DNA of 48,463 bases from Acidimicrobiaceae bacterium (lineage in GTDB: Bacteria; Actinomycetota; Acidimicrobiia; Acidimicrobiales; RAAP-2). A model generated the notes under the pieces. It had not been told where the DNA came from. It saw only the letters and a list, made by a program, of their open reading frames with translations, and searched no databases. The DNA lies in assembly GCA_027315005.1 (NCBI GenBank), contig DAHUZT010000118.1, forward strand, positions 1-48,463. The letters run 5' to 3'. Every line of letters starts with the position of its first letter. Within the stretch, counting starts at the first letter, position 1. Shown piece by piece: positions 1 through 8,278 of the stretch. The position numbers and the translations under genes are program-made.

Positions 1-147
1 CCCTTCACCATGGGCACCCAGACAAGTGCGGGCTCGGCAGACCTCGAGTACGTCCTCTCGAGCGCTGCCGGCGCACAGACCGCCACCGCCAGTTTCAGCT
101 CGGCCACCGACTGGTACTCCGGGGTGGCGGTCTTCAAGGTCGGTTGA
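1..147 (+). CDS. C-terminal end of a gene cut by the left edge
   Basis: Frame 1 is open from the first base to a TGA at 145-147 and gives 48 residues ending in FKVG. The peptide is rich in Ser, Thr, Ala and Gly with alternating hydrophobic residues (DLEYVLSS, SGVAVFKVG), as in the last strands of a secreted beta-sandwich domain. The next gene is also a secreted protein on the same strand. The fold reading is an inference from composition only, and no family is recognised. Confidence 0.55.
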   Translation, partial: PFTMGTQTSAGSADLEYVLSSAAGAQTATASFSSATDWYSGVAVFKVG

Positions 148-205
148 TCAGAGCCTCCCTGCCGTTATCTTCAGTCGTCTCCCAACTGTCTCGATCGGAG
201 GGACT

Positions 206-757
206 GTGAACAGACTGCCGAGATCAATCATCGCGCTCACTTCGATCTTCGGACTTCTCTTGACTGTCCACCCAAGTTCGGTCGGGGCAACACCGAGTGG
301 TGACAGCGTCTCGATCTGGGCGACCCTCACTGCGTCAGGTCGAGAACCCAGTTCAGTCCTAGTCACGGGAGCCATTGTGGACTACGGCAAGGCGTTCCGA
401 GCCAATTCCGCCTCCCGCATCGACGCCAAAGGAAGGTTTACAAAGCTGGTCCTTGAGCATGGAACGATCCTATTGGGAGGAACGGCATTAGACCCTGTCG
501 TCCGGACGGCAAAGCCCGTAGGCCGAACCCAAACCTGTTCCGTCCTGGCCAGCTCGGATGAACAAGCTCCCGTTGTAAGTGGGACGAAGGCATATCTTGG
601 AATTTCCGGCTCGCTCGTGGTCGCCACGAGCTCAGTTCTGATCATCCCCCTCTCAAAGGGCGGACAGTGCAATACGGGGGCCGGGGCAAGGCCCGTCGCC
701 GCCTGGTCCACGGTCACCGCTTCGGGCAGCGTGACCCTGCCATCGTCGAAGAACTAG
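206..757 (+). CDS. Small secreted protein, possibly an allene-oxide-cyclase-like barrel
   Basis: 183 residues. The GTG start at 206 lies 6 nt after a GGAGGG ribosome binding site. An upstream in-frame ATG would run through the preceding gene and is rejected. Residues 1-28 form a signal peptide (basic VNRLPR, hydrophobic core SIIALTSIFGLLLTV, then small residues). The mature part alternates short hydrophobic strands with Gly turns. Patterns such as GAIVDYGKAF and GTKAYLGISGSLVV recall the AOC/dirigent-like beta-barrel proteins common in Actinobacteria. Two Cys (in QTCSVL and GQCNTG) could form a disulfide outside the cell. The family call is a pattern impression only. No enzymatic residues can be assigned. 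Confidence 0.6.
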   Translation: MNRLPRSIIALTSIFGLLLTVHPSSVGATPSGDSVSIWATLTASGREPSSVLVTGAIVDYGKAFRANSASRIDAKGRFTKLVLEHGTILLGGTALDPVVRTAKPVGRTQTCSVLASSDEQAPVVSGTKAYLGISGSLVVATSSVLIIPLSKGGQCNTGAGARPVAAWSTVTASGSVTLPSSKN

Positions 758-784
758 CCAACCGACCAGGCCGTTCTGACCGAG

Positions 785-802
785 GCGGGCGAGACCGCCC
801 GC
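785..802. terminator. GC hairpin between converging genes
   Basis: GCGGGC at 785-790 pairs with GCCCGC at 797-802 across a 6-nt loop, in the 50-nt gap where the genes ending at 757 (+) and 808 (-) converge. No T-run follows, so it is at best a weak bidirectional terminator. Confidence 0.35.
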
Positions 803-807
803 GCGGG

Positions 808-2598
808 CTATCCGACAGCACTCTGCACATCACCAATGACAGACGAGGGAACTGCGAGCGGCCCACCAAAGACATACCCAGAAGTCCCTTGGGCCAAGGT
901 CGCCAAGAAGGATGAGATCGGCGTCGAGACAGGAGGATTCGCGGTCGGGTTCACCAAGAGCAGCGGACCAGCTCGGCCTCCGGTTGCCATGAACACCCCT
1001 CCCCCAAGAGCATCGGGAAACGTGAGCCCGGTCGCAACTCCATAGAGACCAGCCCCAGCAAAGAATCGAGAGGCAACCGCGGCCGAGGTACCGTATTCAT
1101 CCTGGCCGTACACCCCGATCGCGCCGGGATCCGCGCCGAGAGCAGCCAATGGGCCGCCGATCGCATACCTGGTGTCTCCAGGATGTGCAGAGAGATACGT
1201 GGCCGTCTCCGGCGCCTGGGTCGGCCCCTCGGTGAGCAAAATTGCCCCGGAATCTTGGATCGCTGCCGGTACCGCCGAAAGCGCATCAGGAAAGTCCAGA
1301 CCGGTGGCCTCGAAGACGACAGGCGGGTTGCCCAAGGTCTCGGCGATATCGACGGCAGTGGCATACTCGTCCGCCCCGGCCTCTCGAACGACCTGATAGC
1401 CGAGGTCCGACAGGGTCGTGTCGATATTCGGACTCAAGGCCAACGGACCACCCAATATGTAAACGGTGTCGCCGAGCGGAAGGACTCGTTCGATCTCGGC
1501 CAACACCCTCGGGTCGAGGGACGTGCTCTCGGACGCGCCCGGAGTGATGAGGAGGGGACCATCCACGTGCGCGGCGAGCGGACCGCCGGCGAGAGCATCG
1601 GAATAGAAGTCCGACCGAGCGAGCACGACAGCATGGGCGGATCCCGCGGCCGGGAACTCTGCCTGGGATAGGGCAATCGATGTCGCAATGGCGTCGGAAC
1701 CGTAGATCTGAGTCGGCGCAGGTGAGGATGCGCCGCCGGCATTGTGGGCCTCGAAGACGCTCTGTAGGTCGACCAGTGACTGCAGCGAGGTATCACCGTT
1801 CTGCGATCCCCAGCTGTACGCATAGTCGAACACAGGATCCGGCACTACCGAAGCCCAGGTGTTCAAGATGCTCTGTTCTTGCGTCGGGCTCGGGACGGCG
1901 TAGTTCCCTCCGCCGTCATCAACCGATGATCCGCCCCCAAAGGCCTGATAGACGGGAACGATGTCACCCTCGGGGATTCCTGCTGCCTCCGCCGCGGCGA
2001 CAGCCTTCGTGATGTAGCTGAAGTCGCATCCACCAAGCTCGGTCCGGCATGGGTACGGATCGAGCCCGTAGAGATCAATGTCCGAGTTGCTGGGATTGAA
2101 CGTGTTCTGATAGTCGGGCTGCGAGGACGACGACAGGTTCATCATGACGATGAAGGTCTTCACGCCAGGGTCGTTCTGGTGGATCCAATCCGACTCGTCC
2201 TTGAGGTTCGACGCCGGACAAATCGGTCGATACGTGCCCGTCGGATCCGGCTCATCCATGAGATAGAACCCAAACACCCGGCTGTCTCCCAGGTACGGGC
2301 TGACCGTCGAGACGAAATTTGCGTCCGCGCCATTGCAAAGACCCAGGTAGACTAGCGCGCTGACGCCGGCTGGTAGCTCCGAGAGTTCACTCGGGGAACT
2401 GACATCCGCCAGGTCGAAGCCCAGGGACTGGGGCACGTACGCCCCCCCGACGAAGACTCCGTTACTTGTGTAGTGGAGCGTTCGTACCGAACCCCCGGCG
2501 GGGAGCGGTGCCGTCAGTGGGCTGATCCCCATGACCGTCAAACAGAGCCCCGCGCCCAACCGCAGCCACCATGACGATGGGCATCGGGAGATTGTCAC
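808..2598 (-). CDS. Secreted TIM-barrel-like hydrolase with three cell-wall-binding repeats
   Basis: 596 residues. The GTG start at 2598 is chosen because it gives a clean signal peptide (ISRCPSSWW, then LRLGAGLCLTVMG, then a PLPAGG cleavage region); the longer upstream reading is Arg-rich and implausible. Residues about 35-285 form a domain with the motifs LHYTSN, FDLADVSSPSELSELP, VFGFYLMDEPDP, DLYGLDPYPC and YAYSWGSQ. This is typical of extracellular glycoside-hydrolase-like barrels, where the Asp-Glu of MDEPDP could be catalytic. Residues about 295-596 hold three putative cell wall binding repeat 2 units, each with an FPDAL/YSDAL...GGPLA core. The protein is therefore probably exported and anchored to wall polymer. 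A paralogue lacking the repeats lies at 20092-20964, and the two flank the polysaccharide operon. Hydrolase activity is inferred, not shown. Confidence 0.8.
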   Translation of the reverse strand: MTISRCPSSWWLRLGAGLCLTVMGISPLTAPLPAGGSVRTLHYTSNGVFVGGAYVPQSLGFDLADVSSPSELSELPAGVSALVYLGLCNGADANFVSTVSPYLGDSRVFGFYLMDEPDPTGTYRPICPASNLKDESDWIHQNDPGVKTFIVMMNLSSSSQPDYQNTFNPSNSDIDLYGLDPYPCRTELGGCDFSYITKAVAAAEAAGIPEGDIVPVYQAFGGGSSVDDGGGNYAVPSPTQEQSILNTWASVVPDPVFDYAYSWGSQNGDTSLQSLVDLQSVFEAHNAGGASSPAPTQIYGSDAIATSIALSQAEFPAAGSAHAVVLARSDFYSDALAGGPLAAHVDGPLLITPGASESTSLDPRVLAEIERVLPLGDTVYILGGPLALSPNIDTTLSDLGYQVVREAGADEYATAVDIAETLGNPPVVFEATGLDFPDALSAVPAAIQDSGAILLTEGPTQAPETATYLSAHPGDTRYAIGGPLAALGADPGAIGVYGQDEYGTSAAVASRFFAGAGLYGVATGLTFPDALGGGVFMATGGRAGPLLLVNPTANPPVSTPISSFLATLAQGTSGYVFGGPLAVPSSVIGDVQSAVG

Positions 2599-3061
2599 CG
2601 TCTTCCGGCGATCGTGAAGCCGACTCGTCTGGAACGACCAAGACAAGAACCACGTCTCCGTGCACCGCTGCCGGTGCCAGTGGCCTCCTCGCTTCGTGGA
2701 GTGCGACGCAGGCCGGGGAAGACGTCTCCATGGGCGACGGGCGTCCAAGAACATGGAACCTCTCTAGCAGAGGCCTGCATGCTCAAGCAGAAGAACAGCG
2801 ATGTAGCCCTGGCTCCCATCCCGACCCTGATGGATGACGAAGATGGGAGCGCGGACCCCCTCGGCCCCAGACAGAACAAGAGGTGAGCTCTCTGGGACCA
2901 ACCGAAGGCCTCAACCCGCAGCTTCTTCGGCGTGTATCCCCTCAATGTCCGAGGGTTCGAATGTCACCGCTCGCTAGCTGCACAAGGGTTCTTCACCGGA
3001 ATTGCAAGGGGCTCCCGTCCGAACCACGGATGACCTCACGGGTCGCGAACGGAGGTCGAGC
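2599..3061. other. Intergenic stretch without a supported gene
   Basis: This divergent gap precedes the polysaccharide operon. Short ORFs on both strands here have Arg/Ser-rich translations and no convincing ribosome binding sites. The left edge should hold the promoter of the minus-strand gene starting at 2598, but I could not pick clear -10/-35 boxes. Confidence 0.4.
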
Positions 3062-3112
3062 ATGAATCCACGGAGCACCCGCTCTGCTTCACAGGGTAGG
3101 GACCGCAATTAA
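3062..3112 (+). CDS. Possible 16-codon leader ORF before the polysaccharide operon
   Basis: An ATG at 3062 follows GGAGG with 6 nt spacing and opens a 16-codon frame ending in TAA at 3110-3112, 61 nt before the operon's first gene. The peptide is MNPRSTRSASQGRDRN. The spacing and strength of the ribosome binding site are better than those of several real genes here, but such a short frame can arise by chance. A regulatory leader peptide is speculation. Confidence 0.25.
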   Translation: MNPRSTRSASQGRDRN

Positions 3113-3173
3113 GCAGGGTTCTATTCCGTTACAGAACTGTTTACGGTGCAGAACACTGCGGGGAAGGAGCGGC
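3113..3173 (+). promoter_or_regulatory. Proximal upstream region of the polysaccharide operon
   Basis: This AT-richer stretch contains GTTCT (about 3117-3121) and AGAAC (about 3133-3137) as a spaced inverted repeat, followed by TTTACGG. It ends in AAGGAG, 5 nt before the ATG at 3174. The ribosome binding site is clear. The repeat could be an operator, but the evidence is weak. Confidence 0.35.
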
Positions 3174-4571
3174 ATGGAATCTGGAGAAGCCTTGAGACGA
3201 ATCTTCTGGCGATACCGGTGGCTGCTCGCTGCACTGGTGCTAATCCCTTGTGTCCTTGTCGGAGCCTATCGCGAGAGCCGTACCCCTACTTTCGCGGCCA
3301 AGGCAGACATTCAGGCACAAACGAGCGCGCCCGATGCCTCCACCCAGGTTCTTGGCATCCTCAGCCGGGTCACCGCGGTGGCCACCAGTCCTCAAGTGGT
3401 CGAAAGCGCGATCAAGAAGGCTGGCGTCGACCGTAACGCGGTCCAGGTTGCCCAGCATCAGATCACAACCGGTTCTCTGAACAGTTCGGCGGTGGTCGTG
3501 ATCACGGTCACCGACAAGGACCGAAGCGTCGCGATCAAGCTCTGTCAGGCCCTGGCAAGCGAGGTCACTGCTCAGCTCAACCAACTTGGATCGCAGACGT
3601 CGCAGCAAATCACAGAGTTGACGAAGCAGCAGAGCCAGCTCGAAACCCGTCGGGACAACCTCTTGAAAGCCCTCTCGACGGCCGGTCTGTCATCGACGGA
3701 TGCTTCAGCTCAGGCAGACCTTGCCGAGCTGAACGCCGTGGAGACCCAGCTCGCGAACAACCTCACCGCACAGCAACAGGCCCGGGCCAATGGTTTCCAG
3801 GGCGCCGCGGTCATCAGCCTTCCCCAGGTCGCGATCGGTAATTCCAGGCACGCACTGGTCGATGCCGCCCTGGCTGCCATCCTCGGGCTCATCGTCGGCC
3901 TGCTCATCGTGGCCATTCGAGAAGCCATCCACCCGACACTTCCTGATCCCGCTGCCGGGGCCAGGGAACTCAACGTTCTCCATCTGGGGACTGTCGAGTT
4001 GTCCAACGCTGGACCTGAACTGGACGAGGGATTCTTAGCGCGCCTCCAGCTTGCCTCCGACAGACGATCGGTCAACACCCTGGTGCTCACGGGACCGATC
4101 GCCCGGCCCGAGCTCACCGCGCTCGCCAGCAAGCTCGACGATCGCCTCCGGGGTTCGCGCTCCATGGCCAAGTCGGCCGAAGCATCGCTACCTCCTGGAT
4201 TCGCCATCGCCGTCCCGTTTGCTTCACAGTCCAACGGCAAGCAAACCGCGCGCCGGGCGAATGGTCGGAGCACGAAGCCCCCGTTCGAGGGCCAGGAGCT
4301 ACGCGCGACCGCTTTCTCCAACGTCGTGCCCCACCTCGTGCTTCCGGAGCCTGCGCTGGTGCTCGTTCTCCCCGAATTCGCTCCGAAAAGCGCTCTTGAG
4401 AAGGTGAGTGAACTCGCAATGGCGACCGGCTGGCCGCTGCTCGGAATCGTCGGAATACATCGGAAGCCCGAACGTCCCCTTTTCCCAGCTTTCAAAGAAG
4501 GGGCGACACAGGCTGATCCGCAACGTCAGCATCAACACCAGCGGCAACCGATTGGGTCATCCAAGTCATGA
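3174..4571 (+). CDS. Wzz-like polysaccharide chain-length/co-polymerase protein
   Basis: 465 residues, ATG behind AAGGAG. It has the layout of a polysaccharide co-polymerase. A first membrane helix lies at about residues 12-32 (WRYRWLLAALVLIPCVLVG), then an extracytoplasmic segment with a coiled coil at about 130-205 (Gln/Leu-rich, QQITELTKQQSQLETRR), then a second helix at about 224-246. Unlike Wzc or CpsC/D tyrosine kinases, the roughly 220-residue C-terminal part has no visible Walker A motif or Tyr cluster, so it is not a BY-kinase. The protein should set chain length with the Wzy-like protein encoded downstream. It is the first gene of the operon, and its TGA overlaps the next ATG (ATGA at 4568). 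The function of the C-terminal cytoplasmic domain is unknown. Confidence 0.8.
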   Translation: MESGEALRRIFWRYRWLLAALVLIPCVLVGAYRESRTPTFAAKADIQAQTSAPDASTQVLGILSRVTAVATSPQVVESAIKKAGVDRNAVQVAQHQITTGSLNSSAVVVITVTDKDRSVAIKLCQALASEVTAQLNQLGSQTSQQITELTKQQSQLETRRDNLLKALSTAGLSSTDASAQADLAELNAVETQLANNLTAQQQARANGFQGAAVISLPQVAIGNSRHALVDAALAAILGLIVGLLIVAIREAIHPTLPDPAAGARELNVLHLGTVELSNAGPELDEGFLARLQLASDRRSVNTLVLTGPIARPELTALASKLDDRLRGSRSMAKSAEASLPPGFAIAVPFASQSNGKQTARRANGRSTKPPFEGQELRATAFSNVVPHLVLPEPALVLVLPEFAPKSALEKVSELAMATGWPLLGIVGIHRKPERPLFPAFKEGATQADPQRQHQHQRQPIGSSKS

Positions 4572-6097
4572 GCGCGCTTCGGGTTGCCACCAGGCCGATC
4601 GATCGGCGACGTTTCTCTTCGCCTTGGGGGAAAAGTCGCAAGGCTCAGGTTGGACTTCCAACGTTGATTGTAGGAGGAGGAGGTGCCGCACGGACTCTGG
4701 CGAGAGACCTGCGCGAGTCTCCGGACTACGGACTCTGGCCGATCGGATGTCTGGATGACGACCCAAAGATCCGCTCCGTCTCCGGATTGCCGGTGCTCGG
4801 AGGACTTCCGGACCTGAGGCAAGTCATCAGGGAGCAGAACATCTCCGTTGTCGTGGTGGCGATCCCCTCGCTGCCGTTGCCGACCATGAGCTCTCTCATC
4901 CGCGAAGCGGCCAGCAGCGGGGCGCATGTCCGTTTTCTCCCCTCCTTCTTGGCCGCATTACAGCGTGACGCTCGGGCTGCCGACATGCGGGTCGTTCAGC
5001 TCAACGCTCTGCTCGGGCGCCAGGAGCGAAGCGAACTACAGCCTCGCGTCCGAGAGGTGTTGCGGGGCGCTCGGGTCCTGGTCACCGGAGCTGGTGGGTC
5101 CATCGGTCAGGAGCTATGCCGCCAGATCCGGAGCTGTCAGCCGTCATCGCTCTACATGCTCGATCACGACGAATCCAATCTCCACACCCTGCAGCTGGCG
5201 CTCGAGGGCGAGGCCCTCCTCAACACGACCGAAGTCATCGTCGCCGACATCCGCGACCGCGAGCGAATCGGACAGGTCTTTCGAGCCGTTCGCCCGCAGG
5301 TCGTCTTTCATGCGGCCGCTCACAAGCATTTGCCTCTCCTCGAGCGGCACCCGTGCGAGGGCGTGAAGTCCAACGTCTTGGGCACCGAGATCTTGATGAG
5401 CTCGGCCCTCGAAACCCAGGTCGAGCGGTTCGTCCTGATCTCGACCGACAAGGCGGCCGATCCGAAGTCCATTCTCGGAGCGACCAAGCGCTTGGCTGAG
5501 ATGATTGTGCAGGCAAACGCCAGTGGAGCAACCCGCGTGTGCTCCGTCCGCTTCGGGAACGTGCTCGGCAGCCGGGGATCCTTCTTGAGCGTGGTGGCCG
5601 AGCAACTGGAGCGTGGGGTTCCCGTCACGGTCACCGATCCCGACGTCACCCGATTCTTCATGACCGTCGAGGAAGCGGTTCACCTCGTCCTGTCAGCGGC
5701 CTCGATGGCTGAGTATGGCGAGACCTTCGTTCTCGACATGGGAGAACCGGTCCGAATCGTCGAACTGGTTCGTCGATATGCCGCGCAGCTTCATATGTCC
5801 GATGTACCCATTCGCTACACCGGATTGCGGCCCGGAGAAAAGCTTCACGAGGCGCTCTTCAGCGAGCAAGAGGAGAGATTCCGAACGATCGACCCCGGGA
5901 TCTGGGCCACTCGGCCGTCACCGCTTTCGGCCGAATTCCATGACGGTTTGGACCAGCTCTACGCCGCGGCTTCCAAGGGTGAAGATTCCCTTGTCCGAGC
6001 CACGCTTTCCGGGCTGCTCCCCGCGTATCACCCGGCATCTGTCGACAAGACGGTTCTCACCGAGGCATTGACCGTTCCCTACGGTGACGAGTTTTGA
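4568..6097 (+). CDS. CapD/FlaA1-like nucleotide-sugar 4,6-dehydratase, soluble form
   Basis: 509 residues. The N-terminal part (about 30-150) is a Rossmann-like domain starting TLIVGGGGAARTLA, as in the CoA-binding-like domain of WbpM/CapD. The catalytic extended-SDR domain starts at about 168 with VLVTGAGGSIGQE (NAD(P) binding) and carries STDKAADPKSILGATKR at about 292. In this family the usual SDR Tyr is replaced by Met or Leu before the Lys of TKR, and the same is seen here. The N-terminal membrane helices of WbpM are missing, so the enzyme is probably cytoplasmic. It likely dehydrates or epimerises a UDP-HexNAc, giving a 4-keto sugar for the DegT aminotransferase gene at 8279. The substrate cannot be read from the sequence. 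Confidence 0.85.
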   Translation: MSALRVATRPIDRRRFSSPWGKSRKAQVGLPTLIVGGGGAARTLARDLRESPDYGLWPIGCLDDDPKIRSVSGLPVLGGLPDLRQVIREQNISVVVVAIPSLPLPTMSSLIREAASSGAHVRFLPSFLAALQRDARAADMRVVQLNALLGRQERSELQPRVREVLRGARVLVTGAGGSIGQELCRQIRSCQPSSLYMLDHDESNLHTLQLALEGEALLNTTEVIVADIRDRERIGQVFRAVRPQVVFHAAAHKHLPLLERHPCEGVKSNVLGTEILMSSALETQVERFVLISTDKAADPKSILGATKRLAEMIVQANASGATRVCSVRFGNVLGSRGSFLSVVAEQLERGVPVTVTDPDVTRFFMTVEEAVHLVLSAASMAEYGETFVLDMGEPVRIVELVRRYAAQLHMSDVPIRYTGLRPGEKLHEALFSEQEERFRTIDPGIWATRPSPLSAEFHDGLDQLYAAASKGEDSLVRATLSGLLPAYHPASVDKTVLTEALTVPYGDEF

Positions 6098-6103
6098 GCA
6101 CCG

Positions 6104-7099
6104 ATGAGAATCGTTTCTGCCGGCGAGAACTTGGAGATTGCGAGTCACCACGCGTGGATCGGTCAGGTTCTCGAAGAGGGTTCCGGCGGCCAATTCTGTA
6201 GTGAGGCCGAGAACGACGTCACCATCCAGATCGAAGTCGAATCCACCCACCAACCCTTCGATACAAATGGGTGGGAGGTCTTGACGAGGGACTCCTGGCG
6301 GCATCACGAGCAGGTGATCGTTGCCAACGCGTGTTCATCTGGGCTCGACCTATTGATGAGACCGGTCGGGCAGCGTCTCGAAGTCACTGCCCGGTGGCGG
6401 CCGGACGTCAAGGTGAGAGGTGCCGCGGCGCTGCTCCGTTCGAGAGCCCACCTTCTCATTCGGTCGGTTCTGCTTCACTTTCCTGCCCTTTTCTGGAGTC
6501 AGCAGCGGGGCCGTGCCCCTCTTCATGCTTCTGTCTCCACCGTGGGCGCCGACGGACCAGCCGTCTTGATTGCCGGACCTGGTGGCATCGGGAAATCCAC
6601 GCTCATCCAATCCCAGCTGGCGAAAGGGGGGCGTTCGACGAGCGACAACCTCTGTGTCAGCGACGGCTTCACCGCCTGGGGTGTCTTGGAGCCTCGACGC
6701 ATCCCCTCGACTCTGCATGGGGCGGCACTAGGTGGACGCCGAATGCCCTACGGCCGCAAGGAAGCTGAATGGTCGAACCGGGTCGACCTTCTCAGCCCCG
6801 AAGTCCTCCTTGTGCTTCGGCGCGACGGTTCAACGACGACGGCGGCCAGAGTTTGTGATCCCCGCGACGCCGCGCGGTTCTTGACCGCTGGGACCTACAT
6901 GGCCGGAGAGCTCCGACGCTACTGGAGCTTCTGCGCAACCCTCTCTCTCGGCATGGGGTTGGGCGAGATCCACCCGGCGATCGAACGAGTGTCTCAGGCA
7001 ATCAGTTCGCGCATTCCATGTATCGATCTCGTTCTCGGAACCGGACCCGATATTGATCTCGAAGACATCGTGATGAAGACATTGGTGGAGGCTCGATGA
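6104..7099 (+). CDS. HPr-kinase-like P-loop protein of a polysaccharide cluster
   Basis: 331 residues, starting 6 nt after the CapD-like gene and overlapping the next gene by ATGA (7096). Around residue 156 it has LIAGPGGIGKSTL, a Walker A motif placed as in HprK C-terminal kinase domains, preceded by HASVSTVGADGPAVLIA, the strand arrangement of the HprK-related family. The N-terminal 130 residues are not recognisable. HprK-like proteins recur in exopolysaccharide clusters, where their substrates are unknown. Phosphorylation of a protein or sugar is possible, but nothing here identifies it. The HPr partner of classical HprK is absent from the window. Confidence 0.7.
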   Translation: MRIVSAGENLEIASHHAWIGQVLEEGSGGQFCSEAENDVTIQIEVESTHQPFDTNGWEVLTRDSWRHHEQVIVANACSSGLDLLMRPVGQRLEVTARWRPDVKVRGAAALLRSRAHLLIRSVLLHFPALFWSQQRGRAPLHASVSTVGADGPAVLIAGPGGIGKSTLIQSQLAKGGRSTSDNLCVSDGFTAWGVLEPRRIPSTLHGAALGGRRMPYGRKEAEWSNRVDLLSPEVLLVLRRDGSTTTAARVCDPRDAARFLTAGTYMAGELRRYWSFCATLSLGMGLGEIHPAIERVSQAISSRIPCIDLVLGTGPDIDLEDIVMKTLVEAR

Positions 7100-8271
7100 C
7101 GAAACGCATCAGGGTGGCTCAAGTTATTACAAGGTTCATGGCCGGTGCGGGCGGCGTGGCGCTGCGAGGAGCTCTGGCGCTCGATCCCTCCCGCTACGAG
7201 GTCGCTTTCGTCATCGGAAGCGGAGACCGCCTCATCGATCAGGCCCGTTCAGCTGGACTGGACGTCATCACCGTCGACGCCCTCCGAAGTGAGATCGCTC
7301 CGGCATCCGACATGCGGGCGCTGCAGGAACTCACTTCGATCCTCGGTGCTGGGAAGTACGACATCGTGCACACTCACAGTGCCAAGGCCGGCACTCTCGG
7401 AAGGCTGGCGGCCCGTCGAGCTCAGATCCAGCGGATCGTCCACACCTTCCATGGGTTTCCGTTTCACGAGTTTCAGTCCCCGCTTCGAAGGGCGATGTAC
7501 GTGAGGATTGAGCGCTATCTCGGTCGGTTCACCGATGCGTTCTTCGCGGTCGGCCCGGCGATCGCGGCCGAAGCGATACGACGGGACATCGCTTCCCCGG
7601 AGAAGATTCGAACCATCGGTGTCGCGGTCCCCATTGGTTCGGCCCCCAGTGTTGTCGATCGCGCCGAAGCCCGCAGACTCCTGGGTGTCCCGCTCGGCAT
7701 GCAGGTGGTGGGAACGGTCGGGCGCCTCGACTACCAGAAGGCTCCAGAACACTTCGTCGAAGCCGTCGCCGGACTGGATCGTCAGGACGTCTTCGGGGTC
7801 TGGATCGGCGATGGCCCCCTCCGAAGCAAGGTCGAACGCCTGGTGACCAGGCGCGGCCTCTCGGAGCGGTTCGCGTTCTTGGGCGATCGCCCAGATGTCG
7901 ACCGACTCCTGCCTGGCTTTGACGTCTTTGCGATGGCCAGTCTCTACGAGGGGCTCCCGTGCGCCATCGTCGAGGCGATGGCGGCTTCACTGCCCGTGGT
8001 CGCGACGGCTGTCAACTCTGTGCCCAACATCGTCATTCCCGGGAAGACCGGTCTGCTCGCCCCGCCGGCACGGCCGGATCTCTTGGGGAGCGCCATCTCC
8101 TATCTAATCGACAACCCGGTGCTTGCATCGGAGATCGGTGAGGAGGGAAGGAGGTCGCTCGGACGCGAGATGTCACCGATGGCTCTGGCGGAGACCCTCG
8201 ATGCCGCTTACCGGGCACTTCTCGAGTCGACCCCGGCACCCAACATCGAACTGCTGCAACGGGCAAGTTGA
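7096..8271 (+). CDS. Glycosyltransferase family 4 (GT-B fold)
   Basis: 391 residues, coupled to the preceding gene by ATGA. The N-terminal half opens with the glycine-rich donor-domain loop (RFMAGAGGVALR) and contains the acceptor-side motif VHTHSAKAG. The C-terminal half holds VGTVGRLDYQKAPEHFVEA, the nucleotide-sugar binding strand, and EGLPCAIVEAMAASLPVVAT at about 284-303, the E-x7-E signature of retaining GT4 enzymes. It should add a sugar to the growing lipid-linked repeat unit at the inner face of the membrane. It is the only free-standing glycosyltransferase in the operon, which suggests a short repeat unit or glycosyltransferases encoded elsewhere. Confidence 0.9.
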   Translation: MTKRIRVAQVITRFMAGAGGVALRGALALDPSRYEVAFVIGSGDRLIDQARSAGLDVITVDALRSEIAPASDMRALQELTSILGAGKYDIVHTHSAKAGTLGRLAARRAQIQRIVHTFHGFPFHEFQSPLRRAMYVRIERYLGRFTDAFFAVGPAIAAEAIRRDIASPEKIRTIGVAVPIGSAPSVVDRAEARRLLGVPLGMQVVGTVGRLDYQKAPEHFVEAVAGLDRQDVFGVWIGDGPLRSKVERLVTRRGLSERFAFLGDRPDVDRLLPGFDVFAMASLYEGLPCAIVEAMAASLPVVATAVNSVPNIVIPGKTGLLAPPARPDLLGSAISYLIDNPVLASEIGEEGRRSLGREMSPMALAETLDAAYRALLESTPAPNIELLQRAS

Positions 8272-8278
8272 CGACCTC

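Noticed and set aside
2595-2945. 116-residue minus-strand ORF upstream of the barrel protein
   Set aside because: Arg/Ser-rich composition, no ribosome binding site, and overlap with the better supported start at 2598.
2950-2970. GGTTCGAAT resembling a tRNA T-loop
   Set aside because: The flanking bases do not form the 5-bp T-stem and no anticodon or acceptor stem can be built.
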